Source: Paenibacillus silviterrae
GTDB lineage: Bacteria > Bacillota > Bacilli > Paenibacillales > NBRC-103111
NCBI RefSeq assembly: GCF_030167925.1
Contig: NZ_JASKUT010000001.1
Coordinates: 5,067,776 to 5,131,775 of the forward strand
DNA: 64,000 nucleotides
Direction: 5' to 3'
Part shown: piece by piece, positions 8,886-17,771 of the stretch
Layout: each line of letters starts with the position of its first letter
Numbering within the stretch: position 1 is the first letter of the stretch
The notes under the pieces: generated by a model
Told to the model about the DNA's origin: nothing
What the model saw: the letters and a program-made list of their open reading frames with translations, nothing else
Databases searched by the model: none
Program-made: the position numbers and the translations under genes

Positions 8886-10112
8886 ATGAACAGCATTTTC
8901 AAAAAAACCATCGTATCCGGATTGACACTCGCCATGGTGCTTGGTGGAGGCGCAGCCGCTTTCGCTGACGGCAAAGGGAAGGACAACAACAAAGACCGCG
9001 GCAAATCGGAAGCGAAGTGGGAAAGCAAGGGGAAGGATCTTCACGTTAACTTTAAGCTTTCGTTCGACGACATCCGCGGCGGTGACGTAGAGTGGGCTGC
9101 AAGATACATAGCCAGCTTGGCCTCCAAGCAGGTGTTCGAGGGCTACGAGGATGGAACGTTCCAGCCGCGTAAAACGATCTCCCGTATTGAGGCGATTACG
9201 GCAGCGGTTCGTCTGATGGGATTGCGCGAGCAAGCGGAATCCGAAGCGGCCAAAGCGACGGATCTGAACTTCTCCGACGAGGATAAGCTGAGATCGAAGT
9301 ATCCATGGGCTGTCGGTTATGTTGCCGTTGCGGTGCAGAACGACTTGTTCAACGAAACCGATGCGGCTGTTCAGCCTGAGAAGGAAGCGGATCGCTTATG
9401 GGCAACTACGCTGCTCGTCAAAGCGATGAAGCTGGAAGCCGAGGCGAAAGCTAAGATGAATACGAAGCTGAACTTCAAGGACGCCGGCAAAATTCCGGCA
9501 GGCTCCGTAGGTTATGTCGCCGTAGCGCTGGAGCGCAAGCTGATCGACGGCTACGAGGACAACACGTTCCGCCCGAACCAGCCGGTAACACGCGCAGAGC
9601 TTGCTGCCTTGCTCGATCGTACAGGAACGCAATTGCCGGACAACGCTTCCCTTCGCGGAACGGTTACGGCTACCGTATACAATAACAACCTCTTAACGAT
9701 CCGCACACAGAAGCAGGATAGCCTGAATGTTGAGCTGGATCCGAACGCTTTCATTTTCCGCAGCGGTGCCAAAGTGGACGCTTCCGCTCTTCAGCCTGGG
9801 GATGAAGTGCTGATCCGCACCTATAACAGCAAAGCCATCTACGTCGAGGTGACGAAGCTGGCTACGGAGCAGACGCGTGTCGATTTCGCGGTAACAGGAC
9901 GATTCTCCGCGCTTCCGCTGCTGAATGCCCAGGGCGAGATTGCACAGGTAACGGTCACACAGGACTTGTCCGGCGGCGGTACGTCGACGCAAACCTACAA
10001 CGTGTCTCCTAACCTGAAGGTGGAAGGGAACACAGCGCAGCTGCTGGTGCTGAACCAGCCTGTAGAAATCAAAGGTCAGAACGGTCTTGTACACACCATT
10101 ATCATCCGATAA
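8886..10112 (+). CDS. S-layer homology (SLH) domain protein
   Basis: The protein has 408 residues. A signal peptide (MNSIFKKTIVSGLTLAMVL through AFA-DG) leads to a charged Lys/Asp linker. Three SLH modules follow at about residues 58-115, 118-180 and 185-245, with typical cores such as GYEDGTFQP and GYEDNTFRPNQPVTRAE. These modules bind pyruvylated secondary cell-wall polymers in this group. The last 160 residues are beta-rich without a known fold and may be a cell-wall or extracellular functional domain. AAAGGAG lies 9 bases before ATG 8886. The 5' region contains a short palindrome near 8813-8831. Confidence 0.85.
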   Translation: MNSIFKKTIVSGLTLAMVLGGGAAAFADGKGKDNNKDRGKSEAKWESKGKDLHVNFKLSFDDIRGGDVEWAARYIASLASKQVFEGYEDGTFQPRKTISRIEAITAAVRLMGLREQAESEAAKATDLNFSDEDKLRSKYPWAVGYVAVAVQNDLFNETDAAVQPEKEADRLWATTLLVKAMKLEAEAKAKMNTKLNFKDAGKIPAGSVGYVAVALERKLIDGYEDNTFRPNQPVTRAELAALLDRTGTQLPDNASLRGTVTATVYNNNLLTIRTQKQDSLNVELDPNAFIFRSGAKVDASALQPGDEVLIRTYNSKAIYVEVTKLATEQTRVDFAVTGRFSALPLLNAQGEIAQVTVTQDLSGGGTSTQTYNVSPNLKVEGNTAQLLVLNQPVEIKGQNGLVHTIIIR

Positions 10113-10144
10113 GAAACCATAGAGAAAAAGGTTAGAGTTTCCCA

Positions 10145-10192
10145 AGAGAGCAGTCCTCATATTAGCCGTCCGGCTAAGTGGGGACTGTTTTC
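10145..10192 (+). terminator. Rho-independent terminator after the SLH gene
   Basis: AGCAGTCCTCATATTAGCC pairs with GGCTAAGTGGGGACTG around GTCC and is followed by TTTTCACGTTTT. Confidence 0.75.
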
Positions 10193-10240
10193 ACGTTTTG
10201 TGGTAAAATGAAAAAATTAGCGCCCGGGGGGAACAGGAAG

Positions 10241-10861
10241 ATGACACGTTTTTATTTGATCAGACACGGAGAAACCGAATGGAACGCGGGACAGCAGCGT
10301 TACAGCGGGCGGACCGACATTGAGCTTTCGGAGCATGGAAGGCAGCAGGCAATTCAGGCGGCGGAGCTGCTGAAGGAGGCGCGTTACAACCGCGTTATTG
10401 CCTCTACCTTGACAAGAGCCAAGCAGACCGCTGAGCCCATTGCCGCCATTCACGGATTGAAAATGCAGACGGACGAGCGGCTCGTCGAAGCGGATTTCGG
10501 ACAATGGGAGGGCTTGTACGCCCATGTCATTCATAAGGAGTATGCCGACCAGTGGCAGGCGTGGGTTGCCGATCCGTCCGATGTACGTGCGGGGGGCACA
10601 GGCGAGACCAGGGCCGAGATTGCAGACCGGATGACTCGGTTCCTGCAAGAAGCGGCAGTAGAATATGCAGAGGAGCGGATCGTTGTAGTCAGCCACTCGA
10701 CCGCCATTCGTTTGACGGTGGCGTCGATTTTGGGGATGCCGCTGCATCATTTTCGCCGATTAAACCTGAATAACACGGGCATTACCATTATAGATGCCGG
10801 CAGCAAGGGCGGATTTACCGTCGTGCAGTTTAACGGGGGGCTCACGGAGCTGTACCGATAA
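10241..10861 (+). CDS. Histidine phosphatase (phosphoglycerate mutase-like)
   Basis: The 206-residue cytosolic enzyme belongs to the histidine phosphatase superfamily. The phospho-accepting motif LIRHGETEWN is at residues 6-15, RLVEADFGQWEG follows at about residue 80, and the second catalytic histidine lies in VVSHSTAIR (about 150). Members act on phosphoglycerate, alpha-ribazole phosphate or sugar phosphates; the substrate is not set by sequence alone. The start is ATG 10241, where LIRHGE falls close to the N-terminus. The longer frame from 10178 overlaps the preceding terminator and is rejected. It lies 14 bases before ilvA and is probably co-transcribed. Confidence 0.85.
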   Translation: MTRFYLIRHGETEWNAGQQRYSGRTDIELSEHGRQQAIQAAELLKEARYNRVIASTLTRAKQTAEPIAAIHGLKMQTDERLVEADFGQWEGLYAHVIHKEYADQWQAWVADPSDVRAGGTGETRAEIADRMTRFLQEAAVEYAEERIVVVSHSTAIRLTVASILGMPLHHFRRLNLNNTGITIIDAGSKGGFTVVQFNGGLTELYR

Positions 10862-10875
10862 GAGAGGGGATAACC

Positions 10876-12135
10876 ATGGGAACCCATGAACGCAGTATCA
10901 AGCTGGAGGACATCATTGTAGCGGGGCATGTGCTGAAGGATGTCGTGCACCATACGCCGCTTCAGAGAAATTTTATTCTTTCGGAAAAATACGGCTGTAA
11001 CGTCTATTTAAAGCGCGAGGACCTGCAGGTCGTGCGCTCTTTCAAAATCCGTGGAGCCTATAACCGCATCCGCAGCCTGTCGGAGGACAAGCTGGCGAAG
11101 GGCGTTGTCTGCGCCAGTGCGGGCAATCATGCGCAGGGGGTAGCTTATTCCTGCAAGGCGATGCAGATTCCGGGCAAAATCTTCATGCCGGCAACGACGC
11201 CAAGGCAAAAGATCTCTCAAGTGAAGCTGTTCGGCGGTTCCTTCGTCGAGGTGATTCTGACGGGGGATACGTTCGACGATTCCCTGCGGGAAGCGCTGGC
11301 CTACGGAGAGCGGGAAGGGATGGCGTTCATTCATCCGTTCGACGATCCCCACGTCATTGCAGGCCAAGGGACCGTAGGCATGGAGCTGCTGCATGACATG
11401 AAGGAGCCTGTCGACTACGTCTTCACGGGGATCGGAGGAGGCGGGTTGGCCGCAGGGCTTGGGACGTATATCAAGAGCATTAGCCCGGATACGAAGGTAA
11501 TCGGGGTTGAGGCAACGGGAGCGCCTTCCATGCAGCAATCGATGGAGCTCGGCGAGATTGTCACGCTGGGAGAAATCGATAAGTTCGTGGACGGCACCGC
11601 CGTGAAACGAGTAGGTGAGCTTACTTATGATCTATGCCGCGAGGTGATCGACGATTTCCTGGTCGTGCCTGAAGGCAAGGTATGTACGACGATCCTCGAG
11701 CTGTACAACGAGAATGCGATCGTGGCGGAGCCGGCAGGCGCGCTGACGGTGGCGGCGCTTGATTTTTACCGGGAGCATATTAAAGGAAAGAACGTCGTCT
11801 GCGTCATCAGCGGAGGCAATAACGATATCGACCGGATGCAGGAAATCAAGGAGCGGTCGCTGATCTACGAAGGCTTGAAGCATTACTTTATCGTCAACTT
11901 TCCGCAGCGGGCAGGGGCATTGCGGGAATTTCTGGACGGCGTGCTCGGTCCGAACGACGACATCACGCGATTCGAATATACGAAAAAGACAAGCAAGGAA
12001 AACGGGCCGGCGCTTGTAGGGATCGAGCTGAAGAGCAAGGAAGACTACGGCCCGCTCATTGAGCGGATGGAAGCGAAGGGCTTTCGTTACGAAGAGCTCA
12101 ACAAAAACGTCGGTTTGTTTAACTTGTTGGTATAA
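10876..12135 (+). CDS. ilvA: Threonine dehydratase (threonine ammonia-lyase)
   Basis: The enzyme converts L-threonine to 2-oxobutanoate and ammonia, the first step of isoleucine synthesis, using PLP. The PLP lysine is in VRSFKIRGAYN (about residue 57), the substrate or phosphate loop in ASAGNHAQG (about 80-90), and a glycine-rich loop in TGIGGGGLAAG (about 180). The last 80 residues form one ACT-like regulatory domain (YFIVNFPQRAGALREFLD), so this is the short, biosynthetic Bacillus form of about 420 residues, likely subject to isoleucine or valine control. No T-box was seen upstream; transcription probably comes from the phosphatase gene promoter. Confidence 0.93.
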   Translation: MGTHERSIKLEDIIVAGHVLKDVVHHTPLQRNFILSEKYGCNVYLKREDLQVVRSFKIRGAYNRIRSLSEDKLAKGVVCASAGNHAQGVAYSCKAMQIPGKIFMPATTPRQKISQVKLFGGSFVEVILTGDTFDDSLREALAYGEREGMAFIHPFDDPHVIAGQGTVGMELLHDMKEPVDYVFTGIGGGGLAAGLGTYIKSISPDTKVIGVEATGAPSMQQSMELGEIVTLGEIDKFVDGTAVKRVGELTYDLCREVIDDFLVVPEGKVCTTILELYNENAIVAEPAGALTVAALDFYREHIKGKNVVCVISGGNNDIDRMQEIKERSLIYEGLKHYFIVNFPQRAGALREFLDGVLGPNDDITRFEYTKKTSKENGPALVGIELKSKEDYGPLIERMEAKGFRYEELNKNVGLFNLLV

Positions 12136-12264
12136 GGCTTTCGCAAATAAGGGTTGTGCAAGGGCAAGGATCGTGTTATGAATTAAGTAACTACGGGTGT
12201 CGATTCATGTTAGGATGTGGATGATGGTGTTGTTTGTTCCATGCATTGCTTCGCAAGAGATTAG

Positions 12265-15200
12265 GTGCCTACCATGACAAGCCGGATCATGAGCTGGATC
12301 GGGGTGAAGACGGAAGACAAGCGGAAGCTGCTTATGCTGCTGCCTGTCTTTTTCCTGTGCGGCATTTCGGAAATGCTCGGCTACAACGGCTACATGACGC
12401 TTTTCAATGAACGGTTCGGCAGCGAGTATTTGCCTTACGTGTATGCGGCGGAGGCGATTCTGCTGCCTCTGGAGGCATGGTTCATGTCCTGGCTGACGGG
12501 AAAGCTGCGCAAGCCTCAGCTGATGAGGGCTCTCTTCCTGCTCATGGGGGCGATCATTACCCTGAATACGGTCATTCTTCTTACGGTTCGCGTTTCGGGG
12601 GCGGACGTAAGGGCGTACTATCCGTTCTTATTCCTATCCTCGAGCTTTGTCGTTCGGCAGCAGACGATTCTTCTCTGGAGTCTTGCGATCGATCTTTGTC
12701 CTACGCAGCAGGCGAAGCGCCTCATGCCGCTCTTCGTATCTTCCGCTGCTATGGGGGGCATCGCCTCCGGCTTGCTGGCGCAGGGGATCAGCAGCTTCCT
12801 AGGTGCGGATGCGGTATACATGATGGCGCCTTTGTTCCTGCTGGCGGGCGGCTTCAATTATTGGCGATCGATCGCCCGTTACTTAGTGCCTCTCACCTTG
12901 AAGGAAATCCACGCCTCCGGTGATCACTCAGCAGAAGCTGCGGCTTCAAGCACGTATTATTTTAAAAAGGCGTTCACGTGGCCCTACATGATTTCGGCGG
13001 CTGCCATTATGACGCTTATGCCGGCGTTATACTTTTTGCTCGAATATGAGTTTCTAAATGTCATCCGAACAGTGTATACGACGGAATCGGAATTCGCTGC
13101 CTTTCTAGGCAAAGTGACATCGCTGCTGTTTACGCTCGCGCTTGTGCTTCAGCTTGTCTCGGGAAGACTTTCCGCCTGGCTGGGCCCCTCGAATATGCTT
13201 GCCGTGATTGCGGCCGTATTCTTGGGCGGCTTTCTCACCGTTTCTTTGACCTTGGGCAGTACGGCGATTCTGCTCACGATCTCGCTGGCCTATATGTTCT
13301 TCTATGTGCTGCTGTATTATTTCGCCGAGCCTGCCAACCAAATGTTCTTCAAGCTGCTTCCGCTGTCGGAACGGGACGGCTACCGCTACGTGGTGCAGGG
13401 CGTATCGGTCTCGCTCGGCATTATGCTCGGGGCCGGGCTGCAGTGGCTGCACGCCGGGCTGGGACTTGGCCTGACCTTGCTTGCCGTGATTGGAGCCGCC
13501 GGCTCGATACTGCTCATCTGGGTTACACGTATCGGCCGGAGGCTGTATATGGAGGAGCTGGTCGGCTCGGTACAAACCATGACGACGTCGGGTGCTGTTT
13601 CCACCGACTCCCTTCAGGAGCTGCTGCGTCACGGGAGGTTGACTTCCGTGCTGAGGGAGCTGATGAACCATCGGAACGATTATGCGCGTGAAGTGGCGCT
13701 GGAGCTGGCAGCGCAGACGAGAGATGTTTCGCTGCAGCCTAGGCTGGTGGAGCTGCTGCGCGACCCGGGCGCTCGGATCCGCAGCGCAGCGCTGCGTGCG
13801 CTGGACCCGGCCTCCTTGGGGACGGAGGCATCGAGTCAGGTGGCGGCCGCGCTTGCAGACAAGGACTTCGATGTCCGGTCGGAGGCGATTCGGGTTGTTG
13901 GCCGTGCTCCCGCTACAAGGGAACGGCTGAAGGAATATTTGTATCCTATGCTGGAGGATGCCCATCCGCAGGTGGTTGTGGCGGCGGTAAAGGTTCTGTA
14001 TGCTTTGCAGGATGAAGACAGCAAGGAGGCATGCCGCTGGGTGATCAGCCATTTCCTGCAGACGGGTGGAGAGCCAGTGGTTGCCATCTGCGAGCTGATT
14101 GCAAGTCTCGGGCTGACGGAGTATGCGCCGGATGTTGCCGGTCTCTTGGGTGATCCTAGCCCGGCCGTGCGGCAAGCGTCGATTGAGAGCTTAGGGCGTT
14201 TGGGCTATGTGGAAGCTATCCCTATGCTGCTGGAGCAATTAGCCGATTCCGAGCCGATTCTTCGGGAGGCAGTCGCGGAAGCGTTTGTACGAATGGGCTC
14301 GGAAGCGGTGGAGCCGCTGCTCGCCGCTTTGCCAAGGATAGAGCCGAAGGTGTGGAGCACGGTCATCCGGGCGTTGTCCTCCTTGCTCGGAGAGGAGCAG
14401 AGCCGACAGCGGCTCGTTCCGGAAGTACTGGAAATGCTGCTGGAGCTCTGGAATTGCCGGCAGGCGCCTAAGCTGATCCGCCGGGCGGGTTACGAAGGGC
14501 TGGCCGGACTTGCCGAGCTTCGGCTTACCGAACTGCGAGGCTTCGTGATGGACGGAGCCTGGGCCGTTATGGAGGTCATGACCGAGCCCGCCGTCGTACA
14601 GTCCATCCGATTGGCCTCGGAGGATGAGGATGAAGAAATTCGCGAGAGCGGACTAGAGATGCTGGCTGAAGGGATGGGCGAGAAGCGTCTGAGTGCGGCC
14701 ATTCTGCGGCAGCTGGCCGAGGACGCGGAGGGGACGCCGAGCGGGCGGGAAGCGGCCGATGCACTTGCCGGTGACGGCTTGGATGCAGAGGCAGGCATCA
14801 TGCTGAGGCATATTCGTCTGCTTCGGGATCGTTGGCTGAGCGAGATCGCCGAAGCGTCCCTGCAGCAGAAGGAGGTAGCTATGGCAAACGGAGACAGGCA
14901 TTTGTTCGGATTGCTGGATAAGGTAGTGTTTCTCAAGGAGGTTCCCTACTTCTCCGGGCTTAGCTTAGAGGAGCTGGGCCGGATTGCCGCTATCGCGGAA
15001 GAGCAGTTTCATCCCGAAGGAACCCGGATGTTCCGGCAGGGTGAACCGAATCCTACGTTCGGCGTTATCGTCGAGGGGCACCTTCGGATTACGACGCATC
15101 TGGACGACGGAGAAGAAAAAGAGGTTGCCATGCTGCGGCGGACGTTCGTGTACGGGGAATCCTCTTCCTTGTACGGAACGCTTACCACGGCTAGCGGAAC

Positions 15201-15351
15201 AGCCGTTGACGGCGAGCTGCATATTCTAGCCATTCGGGGAGAGGAACTCGGCAAGCTCACAAGGCTCTACCCGGGGATCGGGATCGGCATGCTGCGCTCC
15301 GCCTTTGACCGGGTACGGAGATTGGAACGGACGATCGCCGGGAAGGAATAG
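12265..15351 (+). CDS. NTT/MFS-like transporter fused to HEAT repeats and a cyclic-nucleotide-binding-like domain
   Basis: A 1028-residue three-part protein. Residues about 20-440 are membrane-spanning, with 10-12 hydrophobic segments starting LLMLLPVFFLCGISEML, resembling nucleotide transporter (Npt/NTT) and MFS proteins. Residues about 455-860 are HEAT-type helical pairs, for example DPGARIRSAALRAL and DPSPAVRQASIESLGRLG. Residues about 885-1015 resemble a CRP/cNMP-binding beta barrel (FRQGEPNPTFGVIVEGHLRI). Its phosphate-binding cassette, GESSSLYGTLTTASG, lacks the usual arginine, so cyclic-nucleotide binding is doubtful. ATG 12274 is an alternative start, nine bases after AGAGATTAGG. The helical and barrel parts would face the cytoplasm and may regulate transport; the substrate is unknown. 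Confidence 0.75.
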   Translation: MPTMTSRIMSWIGVKTEDKRKLLMLLPVFFLCGISEMLGYNGYMTLFNERFGSEYLPYVYAAEAILLPLEAWFMSWLTGKLRKPQLMRALFLLMGAIITLNTVILLTVRVSGADVRAYYPFLFLSSSFVVRQQTILLWSLAIDLCPTQQAKRLMPLFVSSAAMGGIASGLLAQGISSFLGADAVYMMAPLFLLAGGFNYWRSIARYLVPLTLKEIHASGDHSAEAAASSTYYFKKAFTWPYMISAAAIMTLMPALYFLLEYEFLNVIRTVYTTESEFAAFLGKVTSLLFTLALVLQLVSGRLSAWLGPSNMLAVIAAVFLGGFLTVSLTLGSTAILLTISLAYMFFYVLLYYFAEPANQMFFKLLPLSERDGYRYVVQGVSVSLGIMLGAGLQWLHAGLGLGLTLLAVIGAAGSILLIWVTRIGRRLYMEELVGSVQTMTTSGAVSTDSLQELLRHGRLTSVLRELMNHRNDYAREVALELAAQTRDVSLQPRLVELLRDPGARIRSAALRALDPASLGTEASSQVAAALADKDFDVRSEAIRVVGRAPATRERLKEYLYPMLEDAHPQVVVAAVKVLYALQDEDSKEACRWVISHFLQTGGEPVVAICELIASLGLTEYAPDVAGLLGDPSPAVRQASIESLGRLGYVEAIPMLLEQLADSEPILREAVAEAFVRMGSEAVEPLLAALPRIEPKVWSTVIRALSSLLGEEQSRQRLVPEVLEMLLELWNCRQAPKLIRRAGYEGLAGLAELRLTELRGFVMDGAWAVMEVMTEPAVVQSIRLASEDEDEEIRESGLEMLAEGMGEKRLSAAILRQLAEDAEGTPSGREAADALAGDGLDAEAGIMLRHIRLLRDRWLSEIAEASLQQKEVAMANGDRHLFGLLDKVVFLKEVPYFSGLSLEELGRIAAIAEEQFHPEGTRMFRQGEPNPTFGVIVEGHLRITTHLDDGEEKEVAMLRRTFVYGESSSLYGTLTTASGTAVDGELHILAIRGEELGKLTRLYPGIGIGMLRSAFDRVRRLERTIAGKE

Positions 15352-15390
15352 CTTCGCTGCGGCAGATTAGGTTGATCCCGCAATCATCAA

Positions 15391-15440
15391 TAAAAAAGCC
15401 GTACCCTCAACGGAAAGCAATCCGTAAAGGGTACGGCTTA
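15391..15440. terminator. Bidirectional terminator
   Basis: AAAAAAGCCGTACCC pairs with GGGTACGGCTTATTT around a loop of about 20 bases. It ends both the fusion-transporter gene and the convergent aminotransferase gene. Confidence 0.85.
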
Positions 15441-15446
15441 TTTGTG

Positions 15447-16757
15447 TTACTTCGCCGCTCCAACCTTCTCCAGGTCAAGGACGCCTTGATAGATCGTTTC
15501 GAACAGCTCTTCGATATTGCCTTCTTCAATACAAGAGAAAGCAACGCGCAGATCGGCTTCGCCCAGGGCGATCGTACCGATGCCGTACTTGTCGAGCAGG
15601 TGCACACGCAGCGCTTCCGCACCTACCGTCTTCAGCTTCAAGCACATGAAGTATCCGGAGTTGAACGGGTAATATTCCCATGCGCTGTCGAACTTGCCGC
15701 CGTCAAGCAGCGACTTGGTCCGGTTGGCCCGGGCTTTCATAATGTCGAACTTCTCTTGCTTCTGCGCCTTGAAGTCCGGAGACTGCAGTGCGTGCAGCAC
15801 GAAGGTCTGCGACGGATGAGGTCCGCTCGAGATGGTGGCACGAATGATGCCCATCGTCTTCTGCTCCAATGCGGCCAGCATAGCGTCGCTAAGTCCTGCG
15901 TAAGTGATGAAGCCGACGCGGAAGCCCCACACGTACTCTTCCTTCGTTGCTCCGTCTACCTTCACGGACAGCACGCGGGGATGAATTCCGGCAAGCTGGC
16001 CGGCTAACGACTCCTGCATCGAGCCTTCGAAGAACAGGCCGAAGTAGGCGTCGTCCGTCACCGCTACGACATTGATGCCGGCTTCCGCCGCTTCCTTCAC
16101 CGCCGCTACGATCTCTAGTCCCTCTTCATGGCCCGGGGTGTAGCCGGTAGGGTTGTTCGGGAAGTTCAGCACGACAATGGCTTTGCCTTTGTCCTTCTGC
16201 GCCATAATTGCATCCCGCAAGCCGGCTGCATTAAATTTGCGTTGTTCATTATACAGCGGATAATAAACCAGCTCGGCGCCGCGGCGGATGCCGAAGGTCA
16301 GCTCGTAGTTTTCCCAGTTTTTGTCCGGGATAATGACGGCGTCGCCTTGATCCGCATAGAGGTCGGCCACAATGCTCAGGCCGTGGGTCAGGGCGTTCGT
16401 CGCGATCGGATTACCGAGGCCCTTGCCTTCGAGGGAAGGATTCTCTTCAAGCATCTTGGCGCGCCATGCGGAGCGCAGCTCCGGCTTCCCTGCCGGCGGC
16501 GCGTATTCATAAATGTCCTTCGGTTTATAGGCAGACAGCGTGTCTTGAATGACCTTAAGGTGCATAGGCTCGCCATTTTCGATCGCGATGCCGATCGTAG
16601 CGTTAAATTTGTTCGCCTTTTGCTTCGCCTCAGCCGATTGGCTCAGGATACCTTCCTTCGGGAAGTAAATTAGCTTGCCGAGATCGGAGAGCATGTCGTA
16701 CACGTGCTGATTTTCCTTGGCGATCGTCTCATTCAATTTGGACGCAAGAGGATTCAT
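15447..16757 (-). CDS. Class I/II PLP-dependent aminotransferase
   Basis: The 436-residue enzyme has fold-type I aminotransferase features. FPNNPTGYTPG is the substrate or PLP asparagine region, VTDDAYFGLF holds the aspartate and tyrosine that bind PLP, and VKVDGATKEEYVWGFRVGF carries the PLP lysine and a conserved arginine-containing segment. The amino acid substrate cannot be set from sequence. The ATG at 16766 has AAGGAAGG touching it; the second ATG at 16757 has the same site 9 bases upstream and gives MNPLASKLNE, so it is chosen. The gene is divergent from the DeoR regulator; a TATAAT-like element lies in between on this strand. Confidence 0.85.
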   Translation of the reverse strand: MNPLASKLNETIAKENQHVYDMLSDLGKLIYFPKEGILSQSAEAKQKANKFNATIGIAIENGEPMHLKVIQDTLSAYKPKDIYEYAPPAGKPELRSAWRAKMLEENPSLEGKGLGNPIATNALTHGLSIVADLYADQGDAVIIPDKNWENYELTFGIRRGAELVYYPLYNEQRKFNAAGLRDAIMAQKDKGKAIVVLNFPNNPTGYTPGHEEGLEIVAAVKEAAEAGINVVAVTDDAYFGLFFEGSMQESLAGQLAGIHPRVLSVKVDGATKEEYVWGFRVGFITYAGLSDAMLAALEQKTMGIIRATISSGPHPSQTFVLHALQSPDFKAQKQEKFDIMKARANRTKSLLDGGKFDSAWEYYPFNSGYFMCLKLKTVGAEALRVHLLDKYGIGTIALGEADLRVAFSCIEEGNIEELFETIYQGVLDLEKVGAAK

Positions 16758-16921
16758 GAATTTCATCCTTCCTTAATCTTCTAACAACATTAGCCAATAT
16801 TATAACACTTTAGCGCGGGAGCGTCACGGTGCTTTTTCCATGGCTCGAAAAATCGTGGAATTGGCGCAAAAGCTGTGTTACCATAGGGTGAAAACCGCCC
16901 AAATGTAAGCGGAGGTAAGAC

Positions 16922-17674
16922 ATGTCAGCGATAAAGCGTTATGAGAAAATTATGGAGCTGCTGCTGGTATCCGGCGAGGTTAGTGTATCCGATCTGGCAG
17001 CTGAGCTCAAGGTGACGGGGAAAACCATACGTCAGGACCTCGAGCGAATGGAGCAGAAGGGGCTGCTGCTTCGAACCCATGGCGGCGCCATTCTGGCGGA
17101 AGAGGGATACACCGGCCTGCTGCAGGAGCAGCGCGGCAAGCGGTTGGAAGAGAAGCGAAGAACGGCCGCTTGTGCTGCCGAATACATCGAGCCGGGAGAC
17201 ATTATCGCGCTCGACAGCGGAAGCACGACACTGGAGATCGCGAAGCGGCTGGATAACGTTCCGCTTACCGTGATCACGAATGATCTTTACATTATTGGGG
17301 AACTCATTAAGAAGGAACGAATCCGGCTCGTGGTACCCGGCGGGGTGCGCAATCAGAATCTGCTGGTAAATGAAGACGCGGGAGCCTTTTTGCGGAAGCT
17401 GAATGTTCAGAAGGCATTCCTGTCGACGACAGGGATACACCCGGAGTTCGGACTGACGATTTTCACCCAAACGCATGTGGAGCAGAAGCGGGCCATGATC
17501 GAGACGGCTCAGCAGGTATACTGTGTTGCCGATCGGAGCAAGTTTGACACATGCGCACTGTTTACGTTCGCCAAGCTCGAAGAGGTGGGCACGGTCATTG
17601 TCGATTCGCCTCCGCAGGAAGAGGTGCTTAGCAAGTATCCGGATCTGCATGTGGTATGGCCTTCGCATGAGTAG
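16922..17674 (+). CDS. DeoR-family transcriptional regulator
   Basis: The protein has 250 residues. An N-terminal winged helix (residues 5-58, KVTGKTIRQDLERMEQKG with RTHGG in the wing) is followed by a DeoR C-terminal sensor domain with DSGSTTLEIAKRL, TNDLYI and PGGVR loops that bind a phosphorylated sugar. These proteins usually repress a neighbouring sugar-use operon. The next gene, kduI, starts 98 bases downstream with its own promoter and three copies of an octamer, so control of kduI by this regulator is the likely arrangement (inference). GGAGG lies 8 bases before ATG 16922. Confidence 0.9.
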   Translation: MSAIKRYEKIMELLLVSGEVSVSDLAAELKVTGKTIRQDLERMEQKGLLLRTHGGAILAEEGYTGLLQEQRGKRLEEKRRTAACAAEYIEPGDIIALDSGSTTLEIAKRLDNVPLTVITNDLYIIGELIKKERIRLVVPGGVRNQNLLVNEDAGAFLRKLNVQKAFLSTTGIHPEFGLTIFTQTHVEQKRAMIETAQQVYCVADRSKFDTCALFTFAKLEEVGTVIVDSPPQEEVLSKYPDLHVVWPSHE

Positions 17675-17678
17675 TCAG

Positions 17679-17754
17679 GTTCATTTGGGTTCGAAACAGA
17701 TTTTAATTGAACTTAAATGAACAATCGTATTATAATGAATAAGGACAAATGAAC
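17679..17754 (+). promoter_or_regulatory. kduI promoter with three GTTCATTT octamers
   Basis: The promoter has -35 TTGAAC (17707-17712), an 18-base spacer and -10 TATAAT (17731-17736). GTTCATTT is at 17679-17686, and its reverse complement AAATGAAC is at 17715-17722 (inside the spacer) and 17747-17754 (after the start). Placement over and around the promoter suggests repressor sites, probably for the adjacent DeoR protein. Confidence 0.65.
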
Positions 17755-17771
17755 CCGGGAGGAATGAAATC

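Noticed and set aside
12177..12264. Possible small RNA or attenuator before the transporter fusion
   Set aside because: No stable hairpin with a T-run or known motif was found in this short gap.
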